Below, piece after piece: positions 23,732-32,424 of a DNA stretch of 51,780 bases. Under the pieces are notes generated by a model that was not told the DNA's origin, did not search any database, and worked only from the letters and a program-made list of their open reading frames with translations. The position numbers and the translations under genes are program-made. The number at the start of each line of letters is the position of its first letter. Position 1 is the stretch's first letter. This DNA comes from Arthrobacter sp. Alg241-R88 (GTDB lineage: Bacteria > Actinomycetota > Actinomycetes > Actinomycetales > Micrococcaceae). Location of the stretch: contig NZ_UNRG01000015.1 of the NCBI RefSeq assembly GCF_900537115.1, positions 1 to 51,780 of the forward strand. The letters are read 5' to 3'.

Positions 23732-26635
23732 TCAGGTGGCGCTCTGTCCTTTTTCGTCCAAGAGCTCGGCCAAGTGCAGGCTGCTACGATCTGGCTCCAG
23801 CTGTTTGATCTGCATGGCACAGCTGAAGCCATCGGCGAGGACGGGGATCTCGCTTGGTGTACTGGCGAGTGCTGGAGCAAGTGCCTGTTGGGCGACTTGC
23901 ATGGAGATGTCGTAGTGGTTCGCTTCGAAGCCGAAGTTGCCGGCGACACCGCAGCAACCTGTAGCTTCCTTGACGGTGGTCACCCCAAGTGCGGCCAGCG
24001 CTTTGCGCTGGACGGTTGCGCCGAATGTCGAGTACTCGTGACAGTGGGTTTGCACAGTAACTGCCCTAGGTACGGTTGGGGGTACCCAGCCGCCTTCAAC
24101 CCATCCGTTAACAGCTTCAGCAAAGCTTTGAATGCGGTTTGAGACTCGTGTTGCCGCTTCAGTGTTAAGGAGCTCGGGAGCGTCTTTCCTCAGTGCCGCT
24201 GCGCAGCTTGGTTCGATGACGACAATCGGAGCATTCGTACCGTCGTCGAGCTTGGCGACGGTTTTGGCCATCATTTTTTTGGCTGTGTCGAGTTGCCCTG
24301 TGGAGATCCACGTCAATCCGCAGCAGGAGTCGCTCTCACACGAGACTGTGCGCCCGGTAGCGTTGATGACCCGGGCGGCAGCACCGGCAACTTCGGGTCG
24401 GAAGCCCTTGGTGAACGAGTCGATGAAGAGCACGGTGTCGGCGGTTTCGTTGTTCGTGAACCCAGCGAGGGCCTCGCGCAGCGACTTGCGGGACGCGAAC
24501 CTGGGCATGGCGCGCTTGGTGGTGAGGCCCCCTGCCGCGGCCACGAGTTTGCCCAACGGGCTTCCCATGACGGTGTTCACGACCGGGCTGACCCGTGTGG
24601 TGATTTTTAGCCAGCGTGGGAGCCACCCTAGGGAGAAGTGCGATAAGGGGCGGATTTTTCCGTCGTAGTAGTGGGAGAAGAACTCTGACTTGTAGGTTGC
24701 CATGTCCACGCCGGCGGGGCAGTCGTTGGAACAGGCTTTACATGCCAGGCACAGGTCAAGGGCTTCGCGGACGTCCTCAGATTTCCATCCCTTGTCAATG
24801 CTTCGTGCCCCGCGGACCATGTCCTGCAGGACGCGGGAGCGGCCACGTGTTGAATCTTTTTCATCCCCGGTTGCCCTGTAGCTCGGGCACATCACACCCC
24901 CGGCATCAGACCGGCAGCGGCCAACTCCGATGCATGCCTGGACAGCATGTACCCACTTGTCGGCACCTGCAGCTGCTGCTTCGACAGGGCGAAGCTCGAA
25001 ATGGGTCCGCCACTCGCGGTCCGGGACACCCTCGAGCGCGAGGTTGCTGTCGATTGGGTCTGCATGGGTGATGGTTCCGGGGTTGAGGATCCCTGGCTTG
25101 TCCCAGAGGCTGCGGTACGCCTCGAAAGCGGCAATCATCTCCGGGGAGTACATAACCGGCAGCAATTCGGATCGCGCCCGTCCGTCACCGTGTTCCCCGG
25201 ACAGAGACCCCCCGTGGCTTACCACGAGCTCAGCGGCGGCCTGGGTGAACTTGCGGAACACGCTTAGGCCGTCCTGACTGCGCAGGTCGTAGGTGATGCG
25301 AATGTGCATGCAGCCAGCCCCGAAATGGCCGTACATAATTCCGCTTAGCCCGTGCTTGTATAGGAGTTCCCGGAAGTCCGAGAGGTAGGCGGCGAGGTTT
25401 TGCGGGGCCACGGCGGAGTCTTCCCAGCCGGCCTGGGATTCCCCTCCGCTGGCGGGGCGGGAGGACAGGCCAGCGCCGTCTTCCCGGACCCGCCAAAGGG
25501 TAGCCCGTTGCACGAGGTCCGGTACCGTGCGGCCGTCGATGAGGCGTCCATTGGCTTTCAGCCGTTCGAGGAGTCTTTCTGCTTCTTGGGCAACGCGGGC
25601 GGAATCTTCTCCGTCCAGGTCCACGTAGAGGAATGCCTTGCCTTGGGGAAGGCCGAGGACGGAATCGGCGCCGCGACGCAGTCGCATGGTGTCGACGATT
25701 GCTTCATCGATCCCTTCGACAGCTGCGGGAGAAAATTTCAAGATGGTCGTGATGTCTTTGGCGGCATCAACGACGTCGGCGTAGCCCAGGCAGACCAGCA
25801 GTGCGCTCGGTGCTTTGGGGACAAGCTTCATTCTGGCGCGCACGACAACGGCGCATGTGCCCTCTGTGCCGGCAAGGGCGCGGGCCACGTTCAGCCCGTT
25901 TTCCGGCAAGAGGTTGGCAAGATGATATCCGGAGACTTGGCGCTGGATACGCCCCAGCTCCAGGCGGAACGCTGAAAGATTCTTCCCAGCCAGATTTTTC
26001 AGATCCTCGCTCAGGTCGTAGGCGCGCCGGACGGAATAAGTGTCTGCTGGGTTCGTTGCCCGTAGCCCCGTGGCTGTGGCGGTGAGCTGCGCGCCGTCAG
26101 AGGTGACGACGTCGATCTCTACGATATGGTCCGAAGTCCGGCCGTAGCGGACGGAGTGATTACCACAGGCGTCATTGCCGATGGCCCCACCAATGGTGGC
26201 CCGATTTTTCGACGATGGGTCCGGGGCAAACGTAAGTTTCCCGTTGGTGGCGATTTCGGTCTGGCGGGTGAGGTGGGAGAGTATGACGCCGGCTTCGACA
26301 TCCGCAGTCTTCGCGCGCTCGTTGATGTCGAGGATCCGGTTCATGTGCCGGGAGAAATCCAGCACGATGCCTGGCCCGATGGCATTGCCGGCCATGGATG
26401 TCCCGCCGCCCCTGCTGATGAGGGGCGTGCGGGTTTCCCGGCAGGCCGCGAGCGTGGCCAGAACGTCCTGGACGTTGCGTGGAAAGACTACGGCTAGGGG
26501 AGGGAGCCGGTAGTTGGACGCATCGTAGGAGTACTCAGCCAGCCGGCGGCCAGAGGTGTCCAAGGGCACATCCGCAGCCCTGAGCAGAGCCAGCGCCGGC
26601 GCAGCTTCGGACGGGGACAGGACATTTCCGGTCAC
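23732..26635 (-). CDS. FAD-linked oxidase fused to a GlpC-type Fe-S module
   Basis: A 967-residue D-lactate/2-hydroxyacid dehydrogenase-like protein (YdiJ/Dld-GlpC type). FAD-binding type-4 domain about 45-235 (PLISRGGGTSMAGNAIGPGI, TIGGAIGNDACGNHS), FAD-oxidase C-terminal domain about 240-540 with SLSGEHGDGRARSELLP, a 4Fe-4S segment (CLACKACSNDCPAG, about residue 625; a further cysteine site near CIGVGRC), and two CCG domains near the end (CESDSCCGLTW, ATGCCGVAGNFG) that hold another cluster. Such enzymes oxidise D-2-hydroxyacids and pass electrons to the quinone pool. Five bases after the aminotransferase gene, so one operon. It may work with the D-2-hydroxyacid dehydrogenases of the island. 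Confidence 0.9.
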   Translation of the reverse strand: MTGNVLSPSEAAPALALLRAADVPLDTSGRRLAEYSYDASNYRLPPLAVVFPRNVQDVLATLAACRETRTPLISRGGGTSMAGNAIGPGIVLDFSRHMNRILDINERAKTADVEAGVILSHLTRQTEIATNGKLTFAPDPSSKNRATIGGAIGNDACGNHSVRYGRTSDHIVEIDVVTSDGAQLTATATGLRATNPADTYSVRRAYDLSEDLKNLAGKNLSAFRLELGRIQRQVSGYHLANLLPENGLNVARALAGTEGTCAVVVRARMKLVPKAPSALLVCLGYADVVDAAKDITTILKFSPAAVEGIDEAIVDTMRLRRGADSVLGLPQGKAFLYVDLDGEDSARVAQEAERLLERLKANGRLIDGRTVPDLVQRATLWRVREDGAGLSSRPASGGESQAGWEDSAVAPQNLAAYLSDFRELLYKHGLSGIMYGHFGAGCMHIRITYDLRSQDGLSVFRKFTQAAAELVVSHGGSLSGEHGDGRARSELLPVMYSPEMIAAFEAYRSLWDKPGILNPGTITHADPIDSNLALEGVPDREWRTHFELRPVEAAAAGADKWVHAVQACIGVGRCRSDAGGVMCPSYRATGDEKDSTRGRSRVLQDMVRGARSIDKGWKSEDVREALDLCLACKACSNDCPAGVDMATYKSEFFSHYYDGKIRPLSHFSLGWLPRWLKITTRVSPVVNTVMGSPLGKLVAAAGGLTTKRAMPRFASRKSLREALAGFTNNETADTVLFIDSFTKGFRPEVAGAAARVINATGRTVSCESDSCCGLTWISTGQLDTAKKMMAKTVAKLDDGTNAPIVVIEPSCAAALRKDAPELLNTEAATRVSNRIQSFAEAVNGWVEGGWVPPTVPRAVTVQTHCHEYSTFGATVQRKALAALGVTTVKEATGCCGVAGNFGFEANHYDISMQVAQQALAPALASTPSEIPVLADGFSCAMQIKQLEPDRSSLHLAELLDEKGQSAT

Positions 26636-26640
26636 GTTGT

Positions 26641-27918
26641 CTAGGCTCCGACTTGGGCTGGTACAGCACCCACGACAGCGGCGACTGCAGCTTCGAAGCG
26701 GGACAGGCCGGCGTCAATTTCGTCCTCGGTGACAACCAACGCGGGGATGAGGCGGACAACGTTTCCCTCGGGCCCGCAGGTAAGCGTTAGGAGCTTTTGT
26801 TCGGTGGTTGCCTGTTGCACAGCGGCGGCCGTTGCGGCATCGGGTGAACCGTCGGGGGCGGTGAATTCGATGCCCTGCATCAGGCCAAGGCCACGGACGT
26901 TGCCGATGACAGGGAAGCGGGCCTGAAGCGCCTTCAAGCCTGCCTGTAACTGGTCACCACGTACGCGGGAATTTTCCACAAGGCCTTCTTCTTCCACAAC
27001 TCCGAGGGTTGCCACTCCTGCAGCGGCCGCCACGGCATTGCCGCCATAGGTACCGCCCTGGGATCCTGGCCACGCTTTGGCCATGGTTTCCGTGGAAGCT
27101 GCGATTGCTGAGATGGGGAAGCCGGACGCAATTCCCTTGGCCGTGATGATGATATCGGGCGTAGCCGTGGACTGCTGGTGGCCCCAGAATTTACCGGTGC
27201 GGCCAATGCCTGCTTGTACCTCATCAAAGATCAGCTGGATGCCGTAGCGGTCAGCCCGTTCGCGCAAGCCTTCCATGAACGCTGGGGGAGTGGGAAGGTA
27301 ACCGCCGTCGCCGAGCACGGGTTCGATCAGGAAAGCCGCGGTGTCATTGGGAGCAGTCCGGGTCTTGAGCAAGTAGTCCAGTTCCTTCAATGCGAAGTCC
27401 ACAGCCGTCGCTTGATCCCAGCCATAGCGGTACGCGTACGGGAATGAGGACATGTGAACGCCGGCCATTAGCGGTGCGTACCCGGCAGAGAACTTGGTGC
27501 CCGCGGTGGTAAGGGAAGCCGCCGCGACGGTACGACCGTGGAACCCTCCTTGAAACACAACAATGTTTGGCCGACCGGTGGCCATCCTGGCCAAACGGAT
27601 GGCAGCCTCGACGGCCTCGGATCCTGAGTTGGCATAAAAAACAGAGTCCAGCCCCGCAGGCAGGACTTCGCCGAGCCTTTCCGTCAGCTCCAGCAGCGGC
27701 TTGTGCATCACGGTGGTGTATTGGGCGTGAATGATTTTGCCGACCTGCTCGCGGGCCGCAGCGACGACCTTCGGGTGGCAGTGCCCGGTGCTTGTCACCC
27801 CGATACCGGTCGTAAAGTCCAGGTATTCGTGACCATCAGTAGCAAAAATCCAGCTGCCGAGTGCGTGATCAACCACTACAGGAGTGGCTTGTTTGAGGAT
27901 AGGGCTTAGGGAAGTCAC
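26641..27918 (-). CDS. Class III aminotransferase, 4-aminobutyrate aminotransferase-like
   Basis: A 425-residue PLP enzyme of the GabT/ArgD group. Seen: GIGVTSTGHCHPKVVAAARE, SVFYANSGSEAVEAAIRLAR, FQGGFHGRTVAAASLTT, the cofactor-binding LIFDEVQAGIGRTGKFW, and the PLP lysine in ITAKGIASGFPISAI. Length matches. The likely reaction transfers an omega-amino group (for example of 4-aminobutyrate) to 2-oxoglutarate giving a semialdehyde, which the succinate-semialdehyde-type dehydrogenases nearby could oxidise; that link is inferred. First gene of a two-gene unit with the FAD/Fe-S protein and divergent from pdxS, whose product supplies its cofactor. Confidence 0.9.
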   Translation of the reverse strand: MTSLSPILKQATPVVVDHALGSWIFATDGHEYLDFTTGIGVTSTGHCHPKVVAAAREQVGKIIHAQYTTVMHKPLLELTERLGEVLPAGLDSVFYANSGSEAVEAAIRLARMATGRPNIVVFQGGFHGRTVAAASLTTAGTKFSAGYAPLMAGVHMSSFPYAYRYGWDQATAVDFALKELDYLLKTRTAPNDTAAFLIEPVLGDGGYLPTPPAFMEGLRERADRYGIQLIFDEVQAGIGRTGKFWGHQQSTATPDIIITAKGIASGFPISAIAASTETMAKAWPGSQGGTYGGNAVAAAAGVATLGVVEEEGLVENSRVRGDQLQAGLKALQARFPVIGNVRGLGLMQGIEFTAPDGSPDAATAAAVQQATTEQKLLTLTCGPEGNVVRLIPALVVTEDEIDAGLSRFEAAVAAVVGAVPAQVGA

Positions 27919-28026
27919 TGGTCACCTTCTTGATGGCAGCGCGCATCATCGCGCTCAGTACGTGTTGACGTCCTACACGCCCATGGGGGGGGTGGACTAC
28001 TCCTATAGTTATTGGCCGCCCGAGAA

Positions 28027-28036
28027 ATGTCAACAA
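28027..28036. promoter_or_regulatory. Operator-like site ATGT-CA-ACAA
   Basis: Lies between the divergent aminotransferase and pdxS genes, about 110 bases upstream of the former and 165 of the latter. It matches the island motif TGT-NN-ACA; the minus strand carries a TTGACA at 28028-28033 that could be the aminotransferase -35 box. Confidence 0.4.
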
Positions 28037-28201
28037 TCCGACAATCAAACGGCATAAGTGTAGAATATGTGCTGCAGCTGCGCTCGAGAAAGCCTTCTCT
28101 CATTCTCCATGCCTCTACTTGGAGGGCCGAGGAAAGCAAGGTGAGGACATGCTGCACAGCCAGTACGTAAATGCAGATGCACGGGCAGCAGGGAGCCACT
28201 C

Positions 28202-29113
28202 ATGAACAAAACGAAAACCGGCACCGAACTGGGGATAACGGGCAGCAGCCGTGTAAAGCGGGGCATGGCTGAGATGCTCAAGGGCGGCGTCATCATGGAC
28301 GTCGTCAACGTCGAACAGGCCCGCATCGCCGAAGACGCCGGTGCCGTCGCTGTGATGGCGCTGGAACGCGTTCCGGCCGATATCCGCGCCCAGGGCGGCG
28401 TGTCCCGGATGTCCGATCCGGACATGATCGACAAGATCATCGACGCCGTGTCCGTGCCCGTTATGGCCAAGGCCCGGATCGGCCACTTCGTCGAGGCCCA
28501 GGTCCTGCAGTCCCTCGGCGTGGACTACATTGACGAGTCCGAGGTCCTGACCCCGGCCGACTACACCAACCACATCGACAAGTGGAACTTCACCGTTCCC
28601 TTCGTCTGCGGCGCCACCAACCTCGGTGAGGCACTGCGCCGCATCAACGAGGGCGCGGCTATGATCCGCTCCAAGGGCGAAGCCGGCACCGGGGACGTCT
28701 CCAACGCCACCACCCACATGCGCCAGATCCGCGCCGAACTGCTCAAGCTCGCAGCCCTGCCCGAGGACGAGCTGTACGTCGCGGCCAAGGAACTGCAGGC
28801 ACCGTACGACCTGGTCAAGGAAGTTGCCTCCACGGGCAAGCTTCCCGTGGTCCTGTTCACCGCAGGCGGCATTGCCACCCCGGCCGACGCTGCCATGATG
28901 ATGCAGCTCGGCGCCGACGGTGTGTTCGTGGGCTCGGGCATCTTCAAGTCCGGCAACCCCGCCCAGCGCGCTGCCGCCGTCGTGAAGGCCACCACCTTCT
29001 TCGACGACCCCGACGTGATCGCCAAGGCCTCCCGCGGCCTCGGCGAAGCCATGGTGGGCATCAACGTCGACGAGATCCCCCAGCCGCACCGCCTCGCCGA
29101 GCGCGGCTGGTAG
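28202..29113 (+). CDS. pdxS: Pyridoxal 5'-phosphate synthase, lyase subunit
   Basis: A 303-residue TIM-barrel enzyme that makes PLP from ribose 5-phosphate, glyceraldehyde 3-phosphate and ammonia. Strongly conserved stretches: SSRVKRGMAEMLKGGVIMDV, the catalytic-lysine region PVMAKARIGHFVEAQ, ESEVLTPADYTNHIDK and the phosphate site GADGVFVGSGIFKSGNP. Highly conserved throughout, so surely functional. The glutaminase partner pdxT, which normally follows pdxS in actinobacteria, is not here: 65 bases downstream a GntR gene ends on the other strand. Probably serves the PLP enzymes of the island, either as a second pdxS or using PdxT encoded elsewhere. Confidence 0.96.
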   Translation: MNKTKTGTELGITGSSRVKRGMAEMLKGGVIMDVVNVEQARIAEDAGAVAVMALERVPADIRAQGGVSRMSDPDMIDKIIDAVSVPVMAKARIGHFVEAQVLQSLGVDYIDESEVLTPADYTNHIDKWNFTVPFVCGATNLGEALRRINEGAAMIRSKGEAGTGDVSNATTHMRQIRAELLKLAALPEDELYVAAKELQAPYDLVKEVASTGKLPVVLFTAGGIATPADAAMMMQLGADGVFVGSGIFKSGNPAQRAAAVVKATTFFDDPDVIAKASRGLGEAMVGINVDEIPQPHRLAERGW

Positions 29114-29178
29114 GGCGTGCCACTCTTGCGGGAACCTTTCAACGCTGGTGAAGTGAGATCCCGAGAAGCGTTTTTGCT

Positions 29179-29838
29179 TCAGCTGGCAGAGTCGATCATG
29201 AAGTCCGAATAGTCTAGGTGCTCCGCCAAGAGCTGGTCAGCCCGCGAGCGGTCCTTGTCGCTTATGGCGCGGGCAATATCCCGGTGATCCTCCGCTCGGA
29301 AAATCTGCGTGCCGCTTTGCGCCTCGAGCGTCATTGACATGCGGGTTTCGATCATGAGAGTGGAGTGCATCTGACGAAGACGGGGGCTGTTCGCGAGGGA
29401 AACGAGCAGTGAGTGAAAAGTGATGTCACTCTCGACCAAGGCGTCCAGATCATCCTGCTTGCCCGCCAGTTCCATTTCGTCCGCTGCCTCAAGGAGCTTT
29501 TCTCCAGCCTCCGCAGGGCTGCCGCGCTCGATAATAAGTTCGGCAGCATAACGCTCCAACGCAGTCCGTCCTATATAGACGTCCCTGACGTCCTCCGGCG
29601 TCAGCTCCACAACAAAGACGCCCTTATTGCGGATGCTGACCAGCAATCCCTGCTGTGTCAGGCGCTGGACCGCTTCTCGGAAGGGGCCACGGCTGACCCC
29701 GAAATCCTGACTTAGCTCAACCTCATTCAGTCGTTCCCCGGGCGCAAGCTGGCCCTGTCCAATCAGCCTTCTCAACTGGCGGGCAATGAGGGTGGGAGTG
29801 CTTTCCTGCACGACCATCTGGACTCGGTTTTCGCTCAC
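29179..29838 (-). CDS. GntR-family (FCD) transcriptional regulator
   Basis: A 219-residue regulator with an N-terminal winged helix-turn-helix (recognition region QDFGVSRGPFREAVQRLTQQ, about 44-64) and an FCD domain (about 85-210; SDITFHSLLVSLANSPRLRQ and a C-terminal LLAEHLDYSD helix). GTG start with AGGAGT seven bases upstream. Divergent from the flavodiiron-like operon, with two matching palindromes in the shared 225-base promoter region, so it probably controls that operon and itself. It is clearly similar to the second GntR protein at 42089, including an almost identical recognition helix. Confidence 0.9.
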   Translation of the reverse strand: MSENRVQMVVQESTPTLIARQLRRLIGQGQLAPGERLNEVELSQDFGVSRGPFREAVQRLTQQGLLVSIRNKGVFVVELTPEDVRDVYIGRTALERYAAELIIERGSPAEAGEKLLEAADEMELAGKQDDLDALVESDITFHSLLVSLANSPRLRQMHSTLMIETRMSMTLEAQSGTQIFRAEDHRDIARAISDKDRSRADQLLAEHLDYSDFMIDSAS

Positions 29839-29868
29839 ATTGGACTCCTATGGGTCGACGATTGAATA

Positions 29869-30028
29869 CTGTTTACAATTCTACGGGAAGAGGTCCTCTC
29901 GCGAGGCATGCCGCTCCCGCCAATCCTGCTTCGGGGTGTGAGCCCTGGCGACACCAGAAAAGCCCGCGTGGCTGTGATTGGCCCTCAGTCTTGACTTTGT
30001 ATGTTTGCAGACTGCAAACTGTCTACAA
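29869..30028. promoter_or_regulatory. Divergent GntR/operon promoter with two TGT-NN-ACA palindromes
   Basis: CTGT-TT-ACAA at 29869-29878 lies 31 bases upstream of the GntR gene, and CTGT-CT-ACAA at 30019-30028 lies 35 bases upstream of the operon start at 30064. A plus-strand TTGACT at 29991-29996 could be a -35 box. Each promoter thus has a nearby copy in a repressing position. Confidence 0.6.
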
Positions 30029-30063
30029 CATGATTGCGGTCACACTGCGAAGGGAACGTTGAG

Positions 30064-30900
30064 ATGATCAACAAAGTGAAGGTGCAGACTTCGGCAAGTC
30101 CGATTCCGATTATCAGGGACGAGTTGTATGTGCTGGGCGGGACCGTCGAGCATGAAGGCTTTATCAGTTGGGTTCCTGCCGACGCTGACGGTTCTGAGCC
30201 CCTGAACGCCTATGTCTTCGTTGACGGGGATCACGGTCTGGTCATCGATACCAGCTTGCCGGTTATGGGGGAAACGATCGTCACCCAGCTCAAGACCCTC
30301 GGTTTGAAAAGACTCACGATCGTGATGACCCGGCCCCCTGAGTTCGACAGTATCGGGAATGCCGAGACGCTGGTCCGGAATTTCGAAGTGGATCGGGTCT
30401 ACAGCGAACTGATGTTTCCCGCCGATGAATGGGTACAGTTCCGTAGCGACGAGGAACTGCCAAAATTTGAGCCGGGTGTGTACCGGAAAAACACTGACGT
30501 GGATTTCGTTGAGGGCCGGACCTTCAACGTTATCGATGCACGGCTGAAGTTGCTCGCCTGCGCGTGGCTTTTTGATGAAAAGACGGGCACCCTGTTCACA
30601 TCAGATGCGTTCACCCACGTGCTCTCCAGGGAACCCGGTGAGCAGACGGTTACCGAAGCCTTCGACGTCACCCGCCAGGAAGACGTGACGCGGCATCTGG
30701 GCACCAAATACGAGTGGCTCAAAGGCTCCTACACCGAACCACTCCGTAAATTCCTCAAAGAAGTCTTTTCCACGTACGACGTGCAGACAATCGCACCCAT
30801 CACGGGCTGCGCCATCATCGGGCGGGAACTGGTCGCCGGCCACGTCGCCATGATGGATGAGGCACTTCAGCAGCTCGCAGAACAGGAGAGCCAAGCATGA
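30064..30900 (+). CDS. Flavodiiron-like metallo-beta-lactamase-fold protein lacking metal histidines
   Basis: A 278-residue protein with the metallo-beta-lactamase fold of flavodiiron proteins but no flavodoxin domain. Landmarks are recognisable (YVFVDGDHGLVIDTSLP about 50-66; LFTSDAFTH at 177-185, as in flavodiiron proteins), but the ligand set is broken: the HxExDH box reads TRPPEFDSIGN at 89-99, keeping E and D only, and the distal histidine in the usual APxHG is Thr at 247 (IAPITG). So it should not bind a di-iron centre in the classical way. GAAGGGAACG precedes the ATG. Overlaps the next gene by four bases (ATGA). Likely a non-catalytic partner of that protein. Confidence 0.78.
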   Translation: MINKVKVQTSASPIPIIRDELYVLGGTVEHEGFISWVPADADGSEPLNAYVFVDGDHGLVIDTSLPVMGETIVTQLKTLGLKRLTIVMTRPPEFDSIGNAETLVRNFEVDRVYSELMFPADEWVQFRSDEELPKFEPGVYRKNTDVDFVEGRTFNVIDARLKLLACAWLFDEKTGTLFTSDAFTHVLSREPGEQTVTEAFDVTRQEDVTRHLGTKYEWLKGSYTEPLRKFLKEVFSTYDVQTIAPITGCAIIGRELVAGHVAMMDEALQQLAEQESQA

Positions 30901-31733
30901 GCAACAACCATTTGCTATACCGCCAGGACGTCACTGATCCCTGGAACACTGCAGGTAGGCTTCTTCCCCGGGAAATGGCACCACGAGTGTACTGGCTGGG
31001 TGACTGCATGCTCTGGCCTGGCAAGGAGCGGCTTGAGCACTCATACACCGCGACGTATCTTGTCGCCGGCACCGAGGCCAGCCTCCTTGTCGACACAGGT
31101 CACCCAAAGGACTGGCCGGTCGTCCGCCAGCAACTCGACACCTTGTTCAATGAACGAGGCGTTCCGCCTCTTAAATGGGTCTTCCCGACCCATTGCGAGG
31201 TCACGCACTCAGGCAATCTGACGCGGCTGCTCAACCACTACCCGGACGCTCAGGCTATCGGCGATATGCGTGATCAGCAGCTTATGCACCCTGATCACAC
31301 CGACCGCATGGTCCATGTGCAGGAAGGGCACACCGTTGATCTGGGGGGCCGCCGGTTCACCATGGTCGAGGCCGTCCTTGAAGATCTTCGCAACTCCCTG
31401 TGGGGATACGACGAGCAGGAGCAGGTACTCTTCACCGCTGACGGGATGGGGTTCGGTCACTACCACGGCGAGGAACACTGCGCGAAGTTCTGCGAAGAGA
31501 TCGAACACCTCCCGATCGCTGAACTGAGCGGGCAGTTCCTGGAATACGCACTGTACTGGTCCCGGCTCAAGAGCGTTGAACCGAAGATTGCACGACTCAG
31601 GCGGTTTATCACCGAGGAATACCCCACACGCCTCATTGCCGGCGCGCACGGAAGCCCCATTTCCGACCCCGCATTGACGATGCCCCGGGTTGAAGAGGGC
31701 ATGCGCCAGCTCTCGGAGCGATTCAAACTCTGA
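30897..31733 (+). CDS. Flavodiiron-like metallo-beta-lactamase-fold protein, partly intact metal site
   Basis: A 278-residue paralogue of the preceding protein. Its metal box is PTHCEVTHSGN at 97-107, keeping H99, E101 and H104 of the flavodiiron HxExDH motif but with Thr for Asp; D182 (LFTADGMGFGH) and H251 (IAGAHGS) are also present, while the histidine expected in the HWPDSM segment is replaced (VLEDLRNS about 160-167). It ends after the metal domain, without flavodoxin, so any electron transfer would need a separate flavin protein; a flavin reductase gene follows 77 bases later. Known flavodiiron proteins reduce O2 or NO; an oxygenase role is equally possible here. Confidence 0.8.
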   Translation: MSNNHLLYRQDVTDPWNTAGRLLPREMAPRVYWLGDCMLWPGKERLEHSYTATYLVAGTEASLLVDTGHPKDWPVVRQQLDTLFNERGVPPLKWVFPTHCEVTHSGNLTRLLNHYPDAQAIGDMRDQQLMHPDHTDRMVHVQEGHTVDLGGRRFTMVEAVLEDLRNSLWGYDEQEQVLFTADGMGFGHYHGEEHCAKFCEEIEHLPIAELSGQFLEYALYWSRLKSVEPKIARLRRFITEEYPTRLIAGAHGSPISDPALTMPRVEEGMRQLSERFKL

Positions 31734-31810
31734 CCCAGCCGGCGGTGGTGGTCTCCATACCCCAAGGAGCCCACACCGCTAATGCTCACAGAGAGAAAGG
31801 CAGGGATGGC

Positions 31811-32359
31811 ATGTCACATCTGCAGTCACCACAGGTTGTAAACCCCGACACCATGCGTTCAGTCCTCGGACGCTTTGCATCGGGAGTCACCGTCGTGACC
31901 GGGCTGGTGAATGACCAGCCCCTGGGCATGACCATCCAATCCTTTTTATCGTTATCCCTTGAGCCCCCACTAGTACTCATATCGGTGGCACGCACTTCTT
32001 CCACTTGGCCGCTCCTACGGCTCCAAGGTCAATTCGCCGTAAACATCCTGGGAGAAACCCAAGCCGGAGTGGCTTCCAGCTTCGGCAGACGGCAGGGGAA
32101 AACGTTTGACGGCGTACCCTGGCGCCCGGGCCCCGCGACCGGTTCGCCCGTTCTTAAGAACGCGGTGGCCTGGATCGAGGCCGAAATTTGGCAGACGTAC
32201 GACGGGGGCGACCATGAGATCGCCGTCGCCCGCGTCCTGGACCTCGGCACAGAAGACTACGAATCTTCGCCTCTGCTCTTCTACCGTTCGGGCTTTACAG
32301 CCTTGGCGCATACAGATGCTGCAGCGCGCACACGCGCCCATTGTAATAAGGATGCTTGA
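31811..32359 (+). CDS. Flavin reductase-like (FMN split-barrel) protein
   Basis: A 182-residue flavin reductase domain protein of the HpaC/two-component-monooxygenase type. Typical features: LGRFASGVTVVTGL near residue 19, QPLGMTIQSFLSLSLEPPLV, and GQFAVNILGETQAGVASSFG. The family normally reads T(A)NSF after GM; here it is TIQSF. It reduces FMN or FAD with NAD(P)H and passes reduced flavin to a partner. The ATG at 31811 follows a purine-rich stretch. Placed in the operon right after the two flavodiiron-like genes, whose catalytic unit it may supply with electrons, in analogy with class C flavodiiron proteins that carry such a domain fused. Confidence 0.88.
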   Translation: MSHLQSPQVVNPDTMRSVLGRFASGVTVVTGLVNDQPLGMTIQSFLSLSLEPPLVLISVARTSSTWPLLRLQGQFAVNILGETQAGVASSFGRRQGKTFDGVPWRPGPATGSPVLKNAVAWIEAEIWQTYDGGDHEIAVARVLDLGTEDYESSPLLFYRSGFTALAHTDAAARTRAHCNKDA

Positions 32360-32424
32360 AATGCAGTTTCCAACCCGTCTTGTCCTGCCGGAGACATCTG
32401 TGCAGCTTTTCAATGGAGAAAATG

